Source: Chloroflexota bacterium (lineage in GTDB: Bacteria; Chloroflexota; Ktedonobacteria; Ktedonobacterales; Ktedonobacteraceae). Taken from it: a stretch of DNA of 5,248 nt. Position 1 is the stretch's first letter. Every line of letters starts with the position of its first letter. A program made the position numbers and the translations under genes. The stretch lies in assembly GCA_021828635.1 (NCBI GenBank), contig JAJZEJ010000017.1, positions 1 to 5,248 of the forward strand. The letters run 5' to 3'. The notes below the pieces were generated by a model that saw only the letters and a program-made list of their open reading frames with translations, did no database searches and was not told the origin of the DNA. Shown piece after piece: positions 1 to 5,248 of this stretch.

Positions 1-1242
1 GAAGAGCGCCCGCACATCGTAGCCCAATTTAATGTAGCGAGTTGCCGTTCCTAGCGTACCAGCCAGGTCTTGCGCATCTATCTGAGCCGTGAGCGTTTCT
101 AGCATGGAAGGGGCAATCAAGCCTCCGCCACGTACCTGAGCGGGCTTCGCGGTTGTTGGTGCCGAGGGCGACGGCTCGGCGGCAACAGCTTTAGAGAGCG
201 CGTTGATATAAGCGGCTGAGGTGAAAAGCAGTGGGAGTGCCTCGACATCCTGTACCTGATGGAAGACCAGGCGCGTGGCAGCGGCGAATAACAAGCCGTG
301 GGCCGTGCTAACGAAGAGATCGCGGTTATCGTCGCCCACCTTCATCAGGATATCAGAGGCGGCCAGCGCAATGATGGATCCGACAGCGCGGGGCGAAGCT
401 TCACCTTTGATGAGCGCATCGTAAACACCCTGACAGACTTTTGTGGTATCTGCATCGCTCTGAATCAGGTTGCGTAGCGGCAAAGCATTTCCGTCCTTTG
501 AGATAGACAGGCGCGTGCGAATGCTAGCAACGCTGTTAGCGGGATTATTGACATATTCGCGTAGCGTTGGCACCCATGCCGGTTCATCGTTGTTGGGTAA
601 AAGCGGCAAATGCGGTGTGAGCCAGTGCAGGATTTCTGGGACAAAGATGCCCCATTCTACAGCGTCAAGCACCTGGAAGCCGCGTACCGCGAACATTAAT
701 GGATGACCAGCACTCTGGAAGGTTGAGGCAATGCCATCGTAGGCGCGTATCTGCAACGTGCGATAGTCCGCGCCTGTGCCATAGAGGCCGAGCAAAAGCC
801 GCTCAACGGTTAGTGGGTCGTTGCCATAGACAGCTTTGTGCATGGCTTCACCAACCGTTTGTGTCTCGCCGAGATCGCTTGGAAACATTGGCTTGGGCGA
901 GACAATCTCTGTCTTATAACCGGTGCGTAAAGCTTCCGCCGAGGCGAGCATAGCATAGACGAAGAGTGGTAGAGCGCGTTCGTGAGGCAATACTTCGCCC
1001 TCTAGCGGCTGTGGGATGTAATGGAGAAGACGACTCAGTATAGCGGTAGCGCCTAGCGTAATGGTGGGATGACCGTCTTTGTCACCGTGCGAGGCGAGTA
1101 CGCCAAGTCGTCCGATTAATACATCGGTATGTTCCCCCTGCTGCAAAATATCCTGTGCCGCCGCAACAATCTGCTTATTGTCGCCAGACAGCACAGCGTT
1201 GACCGCAGGAGTGAGGTCAACTGTCATTTCAACTCCAGACAT
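1..1242 (-). CDS. Uncharacterised histidine-rich helical protein, C-terminus cut off by the window edge
   Basis: The frame is open for 414 codons from ATG at 1242 to the window edge with no stop, so the protein is longer than seen. The start is supported by GAGGAG (1251-1256) eight bases upstream; Met6 with a closer GGAG is a possible second start. There is no signal peptide or membrane segment. The protein reads as mostly alpha-helical, with striking histidines: SHGDKDGHP (51-59), His87 in LPHERAL, His135, GHP (179-181), His206, His211, and the pair His315/His328 in one helix. A proline/alanine/serine linker (about 355-370) separates this body from a new helical unit (about 378-414) that resembles residues 8-43. 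I do not recognise the family. The spacing of helices and histidines is loosely reminiscent of questin-oxidase-like helical proteins, which would suggest metal or oxidoreductase chemistry, but this is a weak guess. It is the last visible gene of the minus-strand cluster, 40 bases after the 260-residue gene. Confidence 0.85.
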   Translation of the reverse strand, partial: MSGVEMTVDLTPAVNAVLSGDNKQIVAAAQDILQQGEHTDVLIGRLGVLASHGDKDGHPTITLGATAILSRLLHYIPQPLEGEVLPHERALPLFVYAMLASAEALRTGYKTEIVSPKPMFPSDLGETQTVGEAMHKAVYGNDPLTVERLLLGLYGTGADYRTLQIRAYDGIASTFQSAGHPLMFAVRGFQVLDAVEWGIFVPEILHWLTPHLPLLPNNDEPAWVPTLREYVNNPANSVASIRTRLSISKDGNALPLRNLIQSDADTTKVCQGVYDALIKGEASPRAVGSIIALAASDILMKVGDDNRDLFVSTAHGLLFAAATRLVFHQVQDVEALPLLFTSAAYINALSKAVAAEPSPSAPTTAKPAQVRGGGLIAPSMLETLTAQIDAQDLAGTLGTATRYIKLGYDVRALF

Positions 1243-1250
1243 GGTTAAAA

Positions 1251-1256
1251 CTCCTC
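1251..1256 (-). promoter_or_regulatory. Ribosome binding site of the His-rich gene
   Basis: On the minus strand this reads GAGGAG, eight bases before the ATG at 1242. It favours that start over Met6, which has only a GGAG five bases away inside the gene. Confidence 0.7.
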
Positions 1257-1282
1257 AACAGAATAGGATAGTGATAGTGATG

Positions 1283-2065
1283 TTATTGTTGCAAATCGCG
1301 GATAGCTCGCTCAATGTCAGGAATGTCTGCATATTCTTCATCAAGCAGTTTATAGGCGCGACTAAGGTAAAGTTCTGCCAACTTGGCTCCGCGCTCTTGT
1401 GGATCGAGGGCGGCGGTAATCAGTTCTGGGCCGCGATATTTCTCTGCCAGGTTTTTTACGATGCGTTGCATCTGCTGTTGTGTTTCCCGCAACAGTGATT
1501 TATCCCGACCTCCAATGGCATAACGTGCCGTTCCCACTAACTTGCCTAATTCCGCCAGTTTCTGGCGATCTGGCATAGTTTGCAGCAACAGTTCTTCTGC
1601 ATCCAGGTCATCGAGCGGTGTTGCTTCCCGTAGTGCCTCCTGTGGGGTGGTAGATGGATTCAACTGGCTTACAGAAGACATGTAGTCCGCGTAAAGCTGA
1701 CCATATTCACCACTGCTTATAGCGGCCATTTGCATCCGCGAACCCTCGTCTCTGGTGCTGATTGTTCCCAGATCGCACAGATCATCATCGCGGCGCTCAG
1801 CTAGCATCTCCAGATGGTCCAGGCTGAAGCCATCTTCTAGCATTGGTGGAATAGGCATGCCAGGAACATTAGCAGCATCGCGTAGTTCTTCCGGCGGGAG
1901 TTGGGCCGCAAACAGAGGAGGAAGATACTTCGCAAGCGACATTGGTATCGGTGGGACGACGCAATAGGTGCAGTAGATCGTGCGTGGGTCACCACTGCTT
2001 CGTGCAATGAAGATGGCATGGCCTTTAGGAGCCTGCTGATTACCACGTAAAAAATGTAAAGTCAT
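1283..2065 (-). CDS. Uncharacterised 260-residue protein with a proline-rich N-terminal motif and helical C-terminus
   Basis: The ATG at 2065 follows GAGGG (2075-2079) with nine bases between, and the gene ends in TAA at 1283. There is no signal peptide or membrane helix, so it is probably cytosolic. Residues 14-40 look like a short beta hairpin (GHAIFIAR, then IYCTYCVVPP), leading into PPIPMSLAKYLPP (38-50), a motif dense enough in Pro and aromatic residues to be a family signature. A second proline cluster, VPGMPIPPM, lies at 67-75. Residues 77-135 are acidic and probably partly helical; 141-260 are charged amphipathic helices, and the last 40 residues resemble one helical hairpin. The Cys32/Cys35 pair has no second CxxC, so a zinc site is unlikely. 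I do not recognise the family and assign no function. It sits between the TPR gene (154 bases upstream) and the His-rich gene (40 bases downstream), so it may be a partner of either. Confidence 0.85.
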   Translation of the reverse strand: MTLHFLRGNQQAPKGHAIFIARSSGDPRTIYCTYCVVPPIPMSLAKYLPPLFAAQLPPEELRDAANVPGMPIPPMLEDGFSLDHLEMLAERRDDDLCDLGTISTRDEGSRMQMAAISSGEYGQLYADYMSSVSQLNPSTTPQEALREATPLDDLDAEELLLQTMPDRQKLAELGKLVGTARYAIGGRDKSLLRETQQQMQRIVKNLAEKYRGPELITAALDPQERGAKLAELYLSRAYKLLDEEYADIPDIERAIRDLQQ

Positions 2066-2074
2066 AGCGAAGAA

Positions 2075-2090
2075 CCCTCTCTGTCAAGGG
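2075..2090 (-). promoter_or_regulatory. Small hairpin that would sequester the ribosome binding site of the 260-aa gene
   Basis: On the minus strand CCCTT (2090-2086) can pair with GAGGG (2079-2075): four Watson-Crick pairs and one G-U, with a six-base loop. GAGGG is the ribosome binding site of the gene starting at 2065. The same CCC (2090-2088) is also the end of a longer upstream hairpin arm, so the two folds exclude each other. The pairing is visible in the sequence; a regulatory role is inferred. Confidence 0.35.
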
Positions 2091-2140
2091 GCGATAGTGC
2101 TGATGTTTCGTATCTCTAAGCGTTCTTGCGCTATCGACCC
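2088..2140 (-). promoter_or_regulatory. 13-base imperfect inverted repeat in the leader of the 260-aa gene
   Basis: Arms 2088-2100 and 2128-2140 are complementary at 11 of 13 positions as minus-strand RNA (blocks of 3, 6 and 2 pairs), around a 27-base loop. No T-run follows on the minus strand, so it does not look like an intrinsic terminator. Its position, ending 22 bases before the start codon and just before the ribosome binding site, suits a leader structure or an operator. Processing or mRNA stability within the operon is another possibility. Confidence 0.4.
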
Positions 2141-2142
2141 AT

Positions 2143-2148
2143 ATTGTA
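2143..2148 (-). promoter_or_regulatory. Possible internal -10 element (TACAAT)
   Basis: TACAAT on the minus strand matches the -10 hexamer of the main TPR promoter and lies in the 154-base gap before the 260-aa gene. No good -35 hexamer occurs at 16-18 bases upstream (ATCTCA at 17), so a secondary promoter here is only a possibility. Confidence 0.2.
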
Positions 2149-2219
2149 ACTCATCGTATGAACGGTGAGATAAATCTACCAGTTGTATCTGCTCTATTGT
2201 CGCATGAGAGAGCCTGTGA

Positions 2220-4463
2220 TTACAATCCTTTAAGCGCCTGTTCGAGCCTTTTAATAAAATCTCGATTGGCTTGTAGCTCTTCCTCCGGCAAATCATCGCC
2301 ACTAATCGGCAATGCCTGCTCGTATGCCTTGAGGTGGCGTATCAATTCGGCGCTACTACCGACGATACGGGCAAAATTCTGAAGGCGTATGCGAGCTTGC
2401 TCATCCATATTGCGTTTAATCTCAGTAATCGAGGCTTCCGCGTACAGTTCTGCGTACTGATTCAGGAATTGGCTCCATTGCTGTGGGGTGTTCAGCGTCT
2501 GCATGACATGTTCGACCAGTGCGATAGCTTTGGCTTGTTCCTCGTGGGCGTGTTCCAGGTCGTCGCGCAACAGGTAGATGCCGCCGCGTGCTGCCCGTGT
2601 ATCAGCTACACCTAATGGTTGACGCATTTGATGATATACATGCAATGCCTCATCCAGGTGAGTCAATGCCTCATCAAACTCATCCTTGCCACGATAGGCT
2701 AACCCCTTTGTCAGCAGACCATAAGCTTGTCCACCGAGGTCATTGGCTTGCCGGTAACGGAGCAGAGCAGCATCACTTTGCTCAATAGCTGTATCCCAGT
2801 TCTGTTGACCAAGATTGACTTGTGCGATACCGAGTGTGGCATCACCATCGCCGTCCACACTTTCAATCAATTGAAATTGGCGTGCCGCCTCGGTAAAAGT
2901 GTTGAGTGCCGCATCAAGTTCCTCGCGGGTCAGGCGTGTCTGGGCCAGACCAAGCATGGCCTCGGCTGCTTCGCGTGGTTGCTGATATACCTCAGCCTGG
3001 TTATGGGCCTCGCTAAAACGTGCCTCGGCCTGGGTGAAATCACCTTGCGTGAGAAACCACTGACCCTGCACGAGTGCGATCCGTGAAGTTAGTTGCACAG
3101 CGAGTGCATCGCGTTTAATCGTTTCACTAGCTTGCGCAAGTTCATTGGTAGCTTCTTTGAGATCACCAGTAGAGATAGCAAGACTGGCTAACCGGATAGC
3201 CGAGCCGACGAGCCAGCGTGTGCCACTGCTGACATCCTGGGTAGTAGCCAGTTCACGTGTCTCAATGTAACTGTTTTTAGCCTGTGCTATCTGTCCCTGT
3301 TGGCGGTAAACGTCACCTAAACCGAGCATAGCGCGACATTCAGCTATTGTGTTATGCAGGCTATGCGCGACACGCCGACCCTCCTGAAAAGAACGAATGG
3401 CACGATCAAGGGAGCCGCGACGATACTGAATTTCGCCCAGACCAACAGTTGTCTCTGCCTCGCCGATATGATAAGGAATGGCTTTATAGGCGCGTTGCGC
3501 ACGCTCCATCAACGAATTGGCATAGCCGATTTGACCACGCCGGAGGTTGATTTCAGCCATGACACGACTCGCATTGGCGCTACCCAGAGCATTGTGCTGG
3601 TCGCTATATGTTTGCGTAGCGGCTTGAGCGCCAAGTAATGCTTGATCTACACGTGCGCCCATAAAACTGGCTTCGGCCAATCCCAGATTGCTATCGGCCT
3701 CACCCAGTTCATATTCGATCTTGCGGGCTGAGTCAAGAGCTTCAGCGAAAGTATTGCCAGCCTCTTCTAGTTGTTCCTGATCGAGATAGATGCGACCCAG
3801 GCCAACCAGGGCATCGATAACGCCGAAATTATCATGGCTGGTTCGATATACCTCTAACGCACGCTGATAAGCCGCGATAGCTTCGCTAAATTGACGTGCC
3901 ATGCGTTGCACATCGGCCAGACTGCGCATGGCGTCGGCCTGATTCGTGCTGTCGTTGGCCTCGTGATAGTAGCGTATGGCTGCTTCGTAGTGGTCGGTAG
4001 CATAGGTCAGGTTGCCGCGCTGAAGCTCGATATGGCCTAGCGCGAGTTCGCAGTTTCCCAGCCCCTGTATAAATTGGTGAACATGGTAGAGATGTTGTGC
4101 TTGCTGATAAGCGTCCTGCGCGTTATCCAGGTGACCGAACTGGCGCTCGATATGGCCGATGAAAAGGAGGCTGTTAGCCTCGTTGATTGGGCGCTGAGCT
4201 TCTTTATAATGCTTACGCGCACGCTGATAGCTAATAATGGCTTGCTCTGGCATATGGTTGTCGCGCTGTACATCGCCGAGCAGCATGCGGCTATCGCCAG
4301 CCCGCTTGAAATCGCCTGTGAGGCGAAAGCGTACCTCGGCATCATTGAAGGATTCAATGGCTTTATCTAATTTGCCGTCGTTGAAAGCAGTAATCCCATC
4401 CTGAAACCGCTTATCCGCAAGCTGGCGCTCCTGTGTTTTCTTCTCATTTTCTTGTGTTGTCAT
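2220..4463 (-). CDS. TPR-repeat scaffold protein, 747 residues, no effector domain
   Basis: The protein is almost entirely tetratricopeptide repeats: about 16 units from residue 14 to about 655, each a helix pair with the pattern A-x-x-LG-(D/E)-x-x-x-x-x-G-x-(L/F)-x-x-A-x-x-x-(Y/F)-x-x-A. From residue 62 to 384 the LG(D/E) position recurs exactly every 40 residues, the long-linker TPR type known from NB-ARC-associated and LGN-like proteins; later units are less regular. Residues about 660-747 form a charged helical cap. No signal peptide, membrane helix, kinase, nucleotide-binding or DNA-binding domain is present, so a cytosolic protein-binding scaffold is the likely role. I chose ATG 4463 because AAGGA (4474-4478) sits ten bases away; ATG 4469 is two codons upstream, with only four bases of spacing. 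A third in-frame ATG at 4520 has no ribosome binding site and lies at the predicted transcription start. This is the first gene of the minus-strand cluster and divergent from the cNMP-binding gene. Confidence 0.93.
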   Translation of the reverse strand: MTTQENEKKTQERQLADKRFQDGITAFNDGKLDKAIESFNDAEVRFRLTGDFKRAGDSRMLLGDVQRDNHMPEQAIISYQRARKHYKEAQRPINEANSLLFIGHIERQFGHLDNAQDAYQQAQHLYHVHQFIQGLGNCELALGHIELQRGNLTYATDHYEAAIRYYHEANDSTNQADAMRSLADVQRMARQFSEAIAAYQRALEVYRTSHDNFGVIDALVGLGRIYLDQEQLEEAGNTFAEALDSARKIEYELGEADSNLGLAEASFMGARVDQALLGAQAATQTYSDQHNALGSANASRVMAEINLRRGQIGYANSLMERAQRAYKAIPYHIGEAETTVGLGEIQYRRGSLDRAIRSFQEGRRVAHSLHNTIAECRAMLGLGDVYRQQGQIAQAKNSYIETRELATTQDVSSGTRWLVGSAIRLASLAISTGDLKEATNELAQASETIKRDALAVQLTSRIALVQGQWFLTQGDFTQAEARFSEAHNQAEVYQQPREAAEAMLGLAQTRLTREELDAALNTFTEAARQFQLIESVDGDGDATLGIAQVNLGQQNWDTAIEQSDAALLRYRQANDLGGQAYGLLTKGLAYRGKDEFDEALTHLDEALHVYHQMRQPLGVADTRAARGGIYLLRDDLEHAHEEQAKAIALVEHVMQTLNTPQQWSQFLNQYAELYAEASITEIKRNMDEQARIRLQNFARIVGSSAELIRHLKAYEQALPISGDDLPEEELQANRDFIKRLEQALKGL
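3294..4301 (-). repeat. Region of TPR units in exact 40-residue (120-base) register
   Basis: Within the TPR gene, equivalent residues fall at 62, 102, 142, 182, 222, 262, 302, 342 and 382 (LGD, IGH, LGH, LAD, LGR, LAE, MAE, LGE, LGD), with the turn glycine usually eight residues later. Nine units therefore follow each other without a single insertion or deletion. After about residue 390 the register slips by a few residues per unit. The protein pattern is strong, whereas I noticed no long exact DNA repeats. Confidence 0.8.
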
Positions 4464-4473
4464 AACCATGTAT

Positions 4474-4478
4474 TCCTT
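4474..4478 (-). promoter_or_regulatory. Ribosome binding site of the TPR gene
   Basis: AAGGA on the minus strand is ten bases before ATG 4463 and four before ATG 4469. Aligned to a full AAGGAGG, the spacing is eight or two bases, so 4463 is favoured. No comparable site precedes ATG 4520. Confidence 0.55.
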
Positions 4479-4525
4479 AAACTCATCACATAAGCATGAG
4501 AGTAATTGGTAATATTCCATTGTCC

Positions 4526-4555
4526 ATTGTAGTGCGTAACTTGGTAGAAAGTCAA
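4526..4555 (-). promoter_or_regulatory. Sigma70-type promoter of the TPR gene cluster
   Basis: The minus strand has TTGACT (4555-4550), an 18-base spacer and TACAAT (4531-4526), each five of six to consensus. Transcription would start near 4518-4520, giving a leader of about 56 bases to ATG 4463. This is the best promoter match seen in the window and probably serves all three minus-strand genes. Confidence 0.65.
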
Positions 4556-4602
4556 AAAAGGGGGCTGTTCTTGCAGAGATGGATATGATAGAATATGCCA
4601 GA

Positions 4603-4616
4603 CATGCAAATGCATG
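4603..4616. promoter_or_regulatory. Perfect 6-base inverted repeat in the divergent gap, possible operator
   Basis: CATGCA and TGCATG flank a two-base AA centre. The palindrome lies between the TPR promoter and the start of the cNMP gene, about 57 bases before that start and 48 bases upstream of the TPR -35. A dimeric regulator could bind here, but the motif matches no operator I can name and could be chance. Confidence 0.3.
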
Positions 4617-4644
4617 GACTTTGCTCGTCTTATCACTGCTGATC

Positions 4645-4653
4645 TGCTATTAT
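4645..4653 (+). promoter_or_regulatory. Possible extended -10 promoter of the cNMP-binding gene
   Basis: TGCTATTAT fits an extended -10 (TGn followed by TATTAT). No good -35 is present at the right distance; TTGCTC at 4621 is 21 bases away. The start point would be near 4660, leaving a very short leader that begins at the ribosome binding site. A TTGCAG (4571-4576) with TATGCC at 17 bases is a weaker alternative. Confidence 0.3.
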
Positions 4654-4672
4654 TTTTTCTAAGGAGGCCGAT

Positions 4673-5104
4673 GTGTACGAAGACATTCTAGCTCGTGTAG
4701 ACCTCTTCTCTACTTTGAACAAAAAAGAACTCCAGATGCTGGCGAAAAGCTGTCATGAACGTTCGTATAGTGCGGGAACAACGCTTTTTTCGCAGGACGA
4801 TAGCGGCGCGGGACTCTATATCATCAAGAGCGGCAAGGTCAAAATTATGCAGGCTGTGGACCTTGATCGCCCGGAAGTGGAGCTTGCCACGGCTGGCCCT
4901 GGTGAGGTTTTTGGCGAAATGTCCTTGCTGGATGACCTGCCACGTTCCGCCACGGTGATTGCGGTAGAGGACGTGACGGCACTTCTGCTGCCCGTGTGGG
5001 AATTTCGCGGCACGTTGCAGAGCCACCCGGATATGGCATTGAAACTGCTAGCTGTATTGAGTCGTCGTCTCCGCAAGGCTGAAATGCGCCCGCACAACAA
5101 CTAA
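4673..5104 (+). CDS. Stand-alone cyclic-nucleotide-binding domain protein (CRP-like, no HTH)
   Basis: Translation starts at GTG 4673, five bases after a full AAGGAGG (4661-4667). An ATG overlapping it at 4671 is out of frame, and a stop lies upstream in frame. The 143 residues are one cNMP-binding domain: LARVDLFSTLNKKEL (6-20) is the usual N-terminal helix, GAGLYIIKSGKVKI (45-58) the beta roll, and GEVFGEMSLLDDLPRSAT (77-94) the phosphate-binding cassette. Glu82 is placed for the ribose and Arg91 for the cyclic phosphate, so ligand binding looks intact. Residues 119-137 give the C-helix used for dimerisation. The CRP/FNR family is usually 200-230 residues with a C-terminal helix-turn-helix; here the chain ends after the C-helix with no frameshift remnant visible. 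It probably acts as a ligand-sensing subunit rather than a transcription factor. It is divergent from the TPR gene. The ligand (cAMP, cGMP or other) cannot be told from sequence. Confidence 0.93.
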   Translation: MYEDILARVDLFSTLNKKELQMLAKSCHERSYSAGTTLFSQDDSGAGLYIIKSGKVKIMQAVDLDRPEVELATAGPGEVFGEMSLLDDLPRSATVIAVEDVTALLLPVWEFRGTLQSHPDMALKLLAVLSRRLRKAEMRPHNN

Positions 5105-5106
5105 AT

Positions 5107-5129
5107 TATCGACACATCCGTGGTCGATA
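5107..5129. terminator. Hairpin between convergent genes, possible weak terminator
   Basis: TATCGACAC pairs with GTG-G-TCGATA: nine base pairs with one bulged G and a four-base ATCC loop. It begins two bases after the stop of the cNMP gene. Neither side has a proper T-run; the minus side reads AATTTAG. Position between two convergent stops supports a terminator role. Confidence 0.4.
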
Positions 5130-5138
5130 GCGTGTTGG

Positions 5139-5163
5139 AGGAGCCAGGGCTGATCTGGTTCCT
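5139..5163. terminator. Second hairpin between convergent genes
   Basis: AGGAGCCAG (5139-5147) pairs with CTGGTTCCT (5155-5163), nine pairs including one G-U on the plus strand, with a seven-base loop. It abuts the stop codon of the minus-strand gene. No T-run follows on either side, so it may only help end plus-strand transcripts. Confidence 0.3.
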
Positions 5164-5248
5164 TCAATGTTCTGGTGTAGGTGTCTCGCCACTCTTCCCG
5201 CGCTGAAGCAGTTTCTGTATCTCCTCAAACATGGTTTCGACATCACCG
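5164..5248 (-). CDS. C-terminal tail of an unidentified protein entering from the right edge
   Basis: On the minus strand the frame runs from the window edge through 27 codons to TGA at 5164-5166. The visible tail begins GDVETMFEEIQKLLQRG and ends TPTPEH, that is, an amphipathic helix followed by a short polar Thr/Pro end, which is typical of a real C-terminus. The gene is convergent with the cNMP-binding gene with 59 bases between them, and two hairpins in that gap fit a shared termination zone. The tail is too short to identify the family. An internal ATG (5231-5233) has no convincing ribosome binding site, so I treat this as the end of a longer gene rather than a small one. Confidence 0.5.
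   Translation of the reverse strand, partial: GDVETMFEEIQKLLQRGKSGETPTPEH

Noticed and set aside
1079..1498. Plus-strand open frame of 139 codons across the boundary of two minus-strand genes
   Set aside because: It is antisense to both genes, has no ribosome binding site and has an unconvincing, Cys-rich composition. The minus-strand genes explain the stretch.
1273..1984. CxxC pair (Cys32, Cys35) of the 260-aa protein as a zinc or redox site
   Set aside because: There is no second CxxC or His pair nearby, and the residues lie in a predicted beta strand.
2082..2087. Perfect TTGACA on the minus strand before the 260-aa gene
   Set aside because: It is only 17 bases before the start codon, so its -10 would fall at the start codon, where only TGACTT is found. 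It is not a usable -35 for this gene.
2191..2213. GCTCT/AGAGC inverted repeat just after the TPR stop, as a terminator
   Set aside because: The stem is only five bases with a 13-base loop and no T-run follows, so it does not support ending the transcript before the 260-aa gene.
2727..3086. Plus-strand open frame of 119 codons inside the TPR gene
   Set aside because: It is a shadow of the TPR reading frame; the TPR repeats run unbroken on the other strand.
2129..5132. GGTCGATAGCG present both in the 260-aa leader (minus, 2139-2129) and after the cNMP gene (plus, 5122-5132)
   Set aside because: An 11-base match is expected several times by chance in a window of this size on both strands, and the flanks differ. 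I do not treat it as a shared regulatory element.

Overview
The window carries five protein-coding genes and no RNA genes, mobile elements or CRISPR repeats that I can see. Base composition is moderate, ribosome binding sites are of the AAGGAGG type, and the genes are a long TPR superhelix, a stand-alone cyclic-nucleotide-binding domain and two unfamiliar proteins. This mix would suit a large-genome soil-type bacterium such as a Ktedonobacteria-like Chloroflexota. That placement is a weak inference from style, with no marker gene behind it.

Layout. Three genes lie in a row on the minus strand: a 747-residue TPR-only protein (2220-4463), then an uncharacterised 260-residue protein (1283-2065), then a histidine-rich helical protein of at least 414 residues that runs off the left edge (1-1242). 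The gaps are 154 and 40 bases with no convincing terminator, so they are probably one transcription unit, read from a good sigma70-like promoter at 4526-4555 (TTGACT, 18 bases, TACAAT). Divergent from it, across a 209-base regulatory gap, is a 143-residue cyclic-nucleotide-binding protein with no DNA-binding domain (4673-5104, plus). A fifth gene enters from the right edge on the minus strand and ends at 5164. It is convergent with the cNMP gene across 59 bases that hold two hairpins. No stretch above 300 bases lacks a gene.

How the parts may work together. A TPR array without an effector domain is normally a protein-binding scaffold, so its partners could be the two downstream gene products. 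The divergent cNMP domain could supply a ligand-sensing input. None of this is shown directly. The most distinctive points are the unfamiliar TPR/260-aa/His-rich gene trio, the nine TPR units spaced at exactly 40 residues, and the leader of the 260-aa gene. That leader can form two mutually exclusive hairpins, one of which buries the ribosome binding site.
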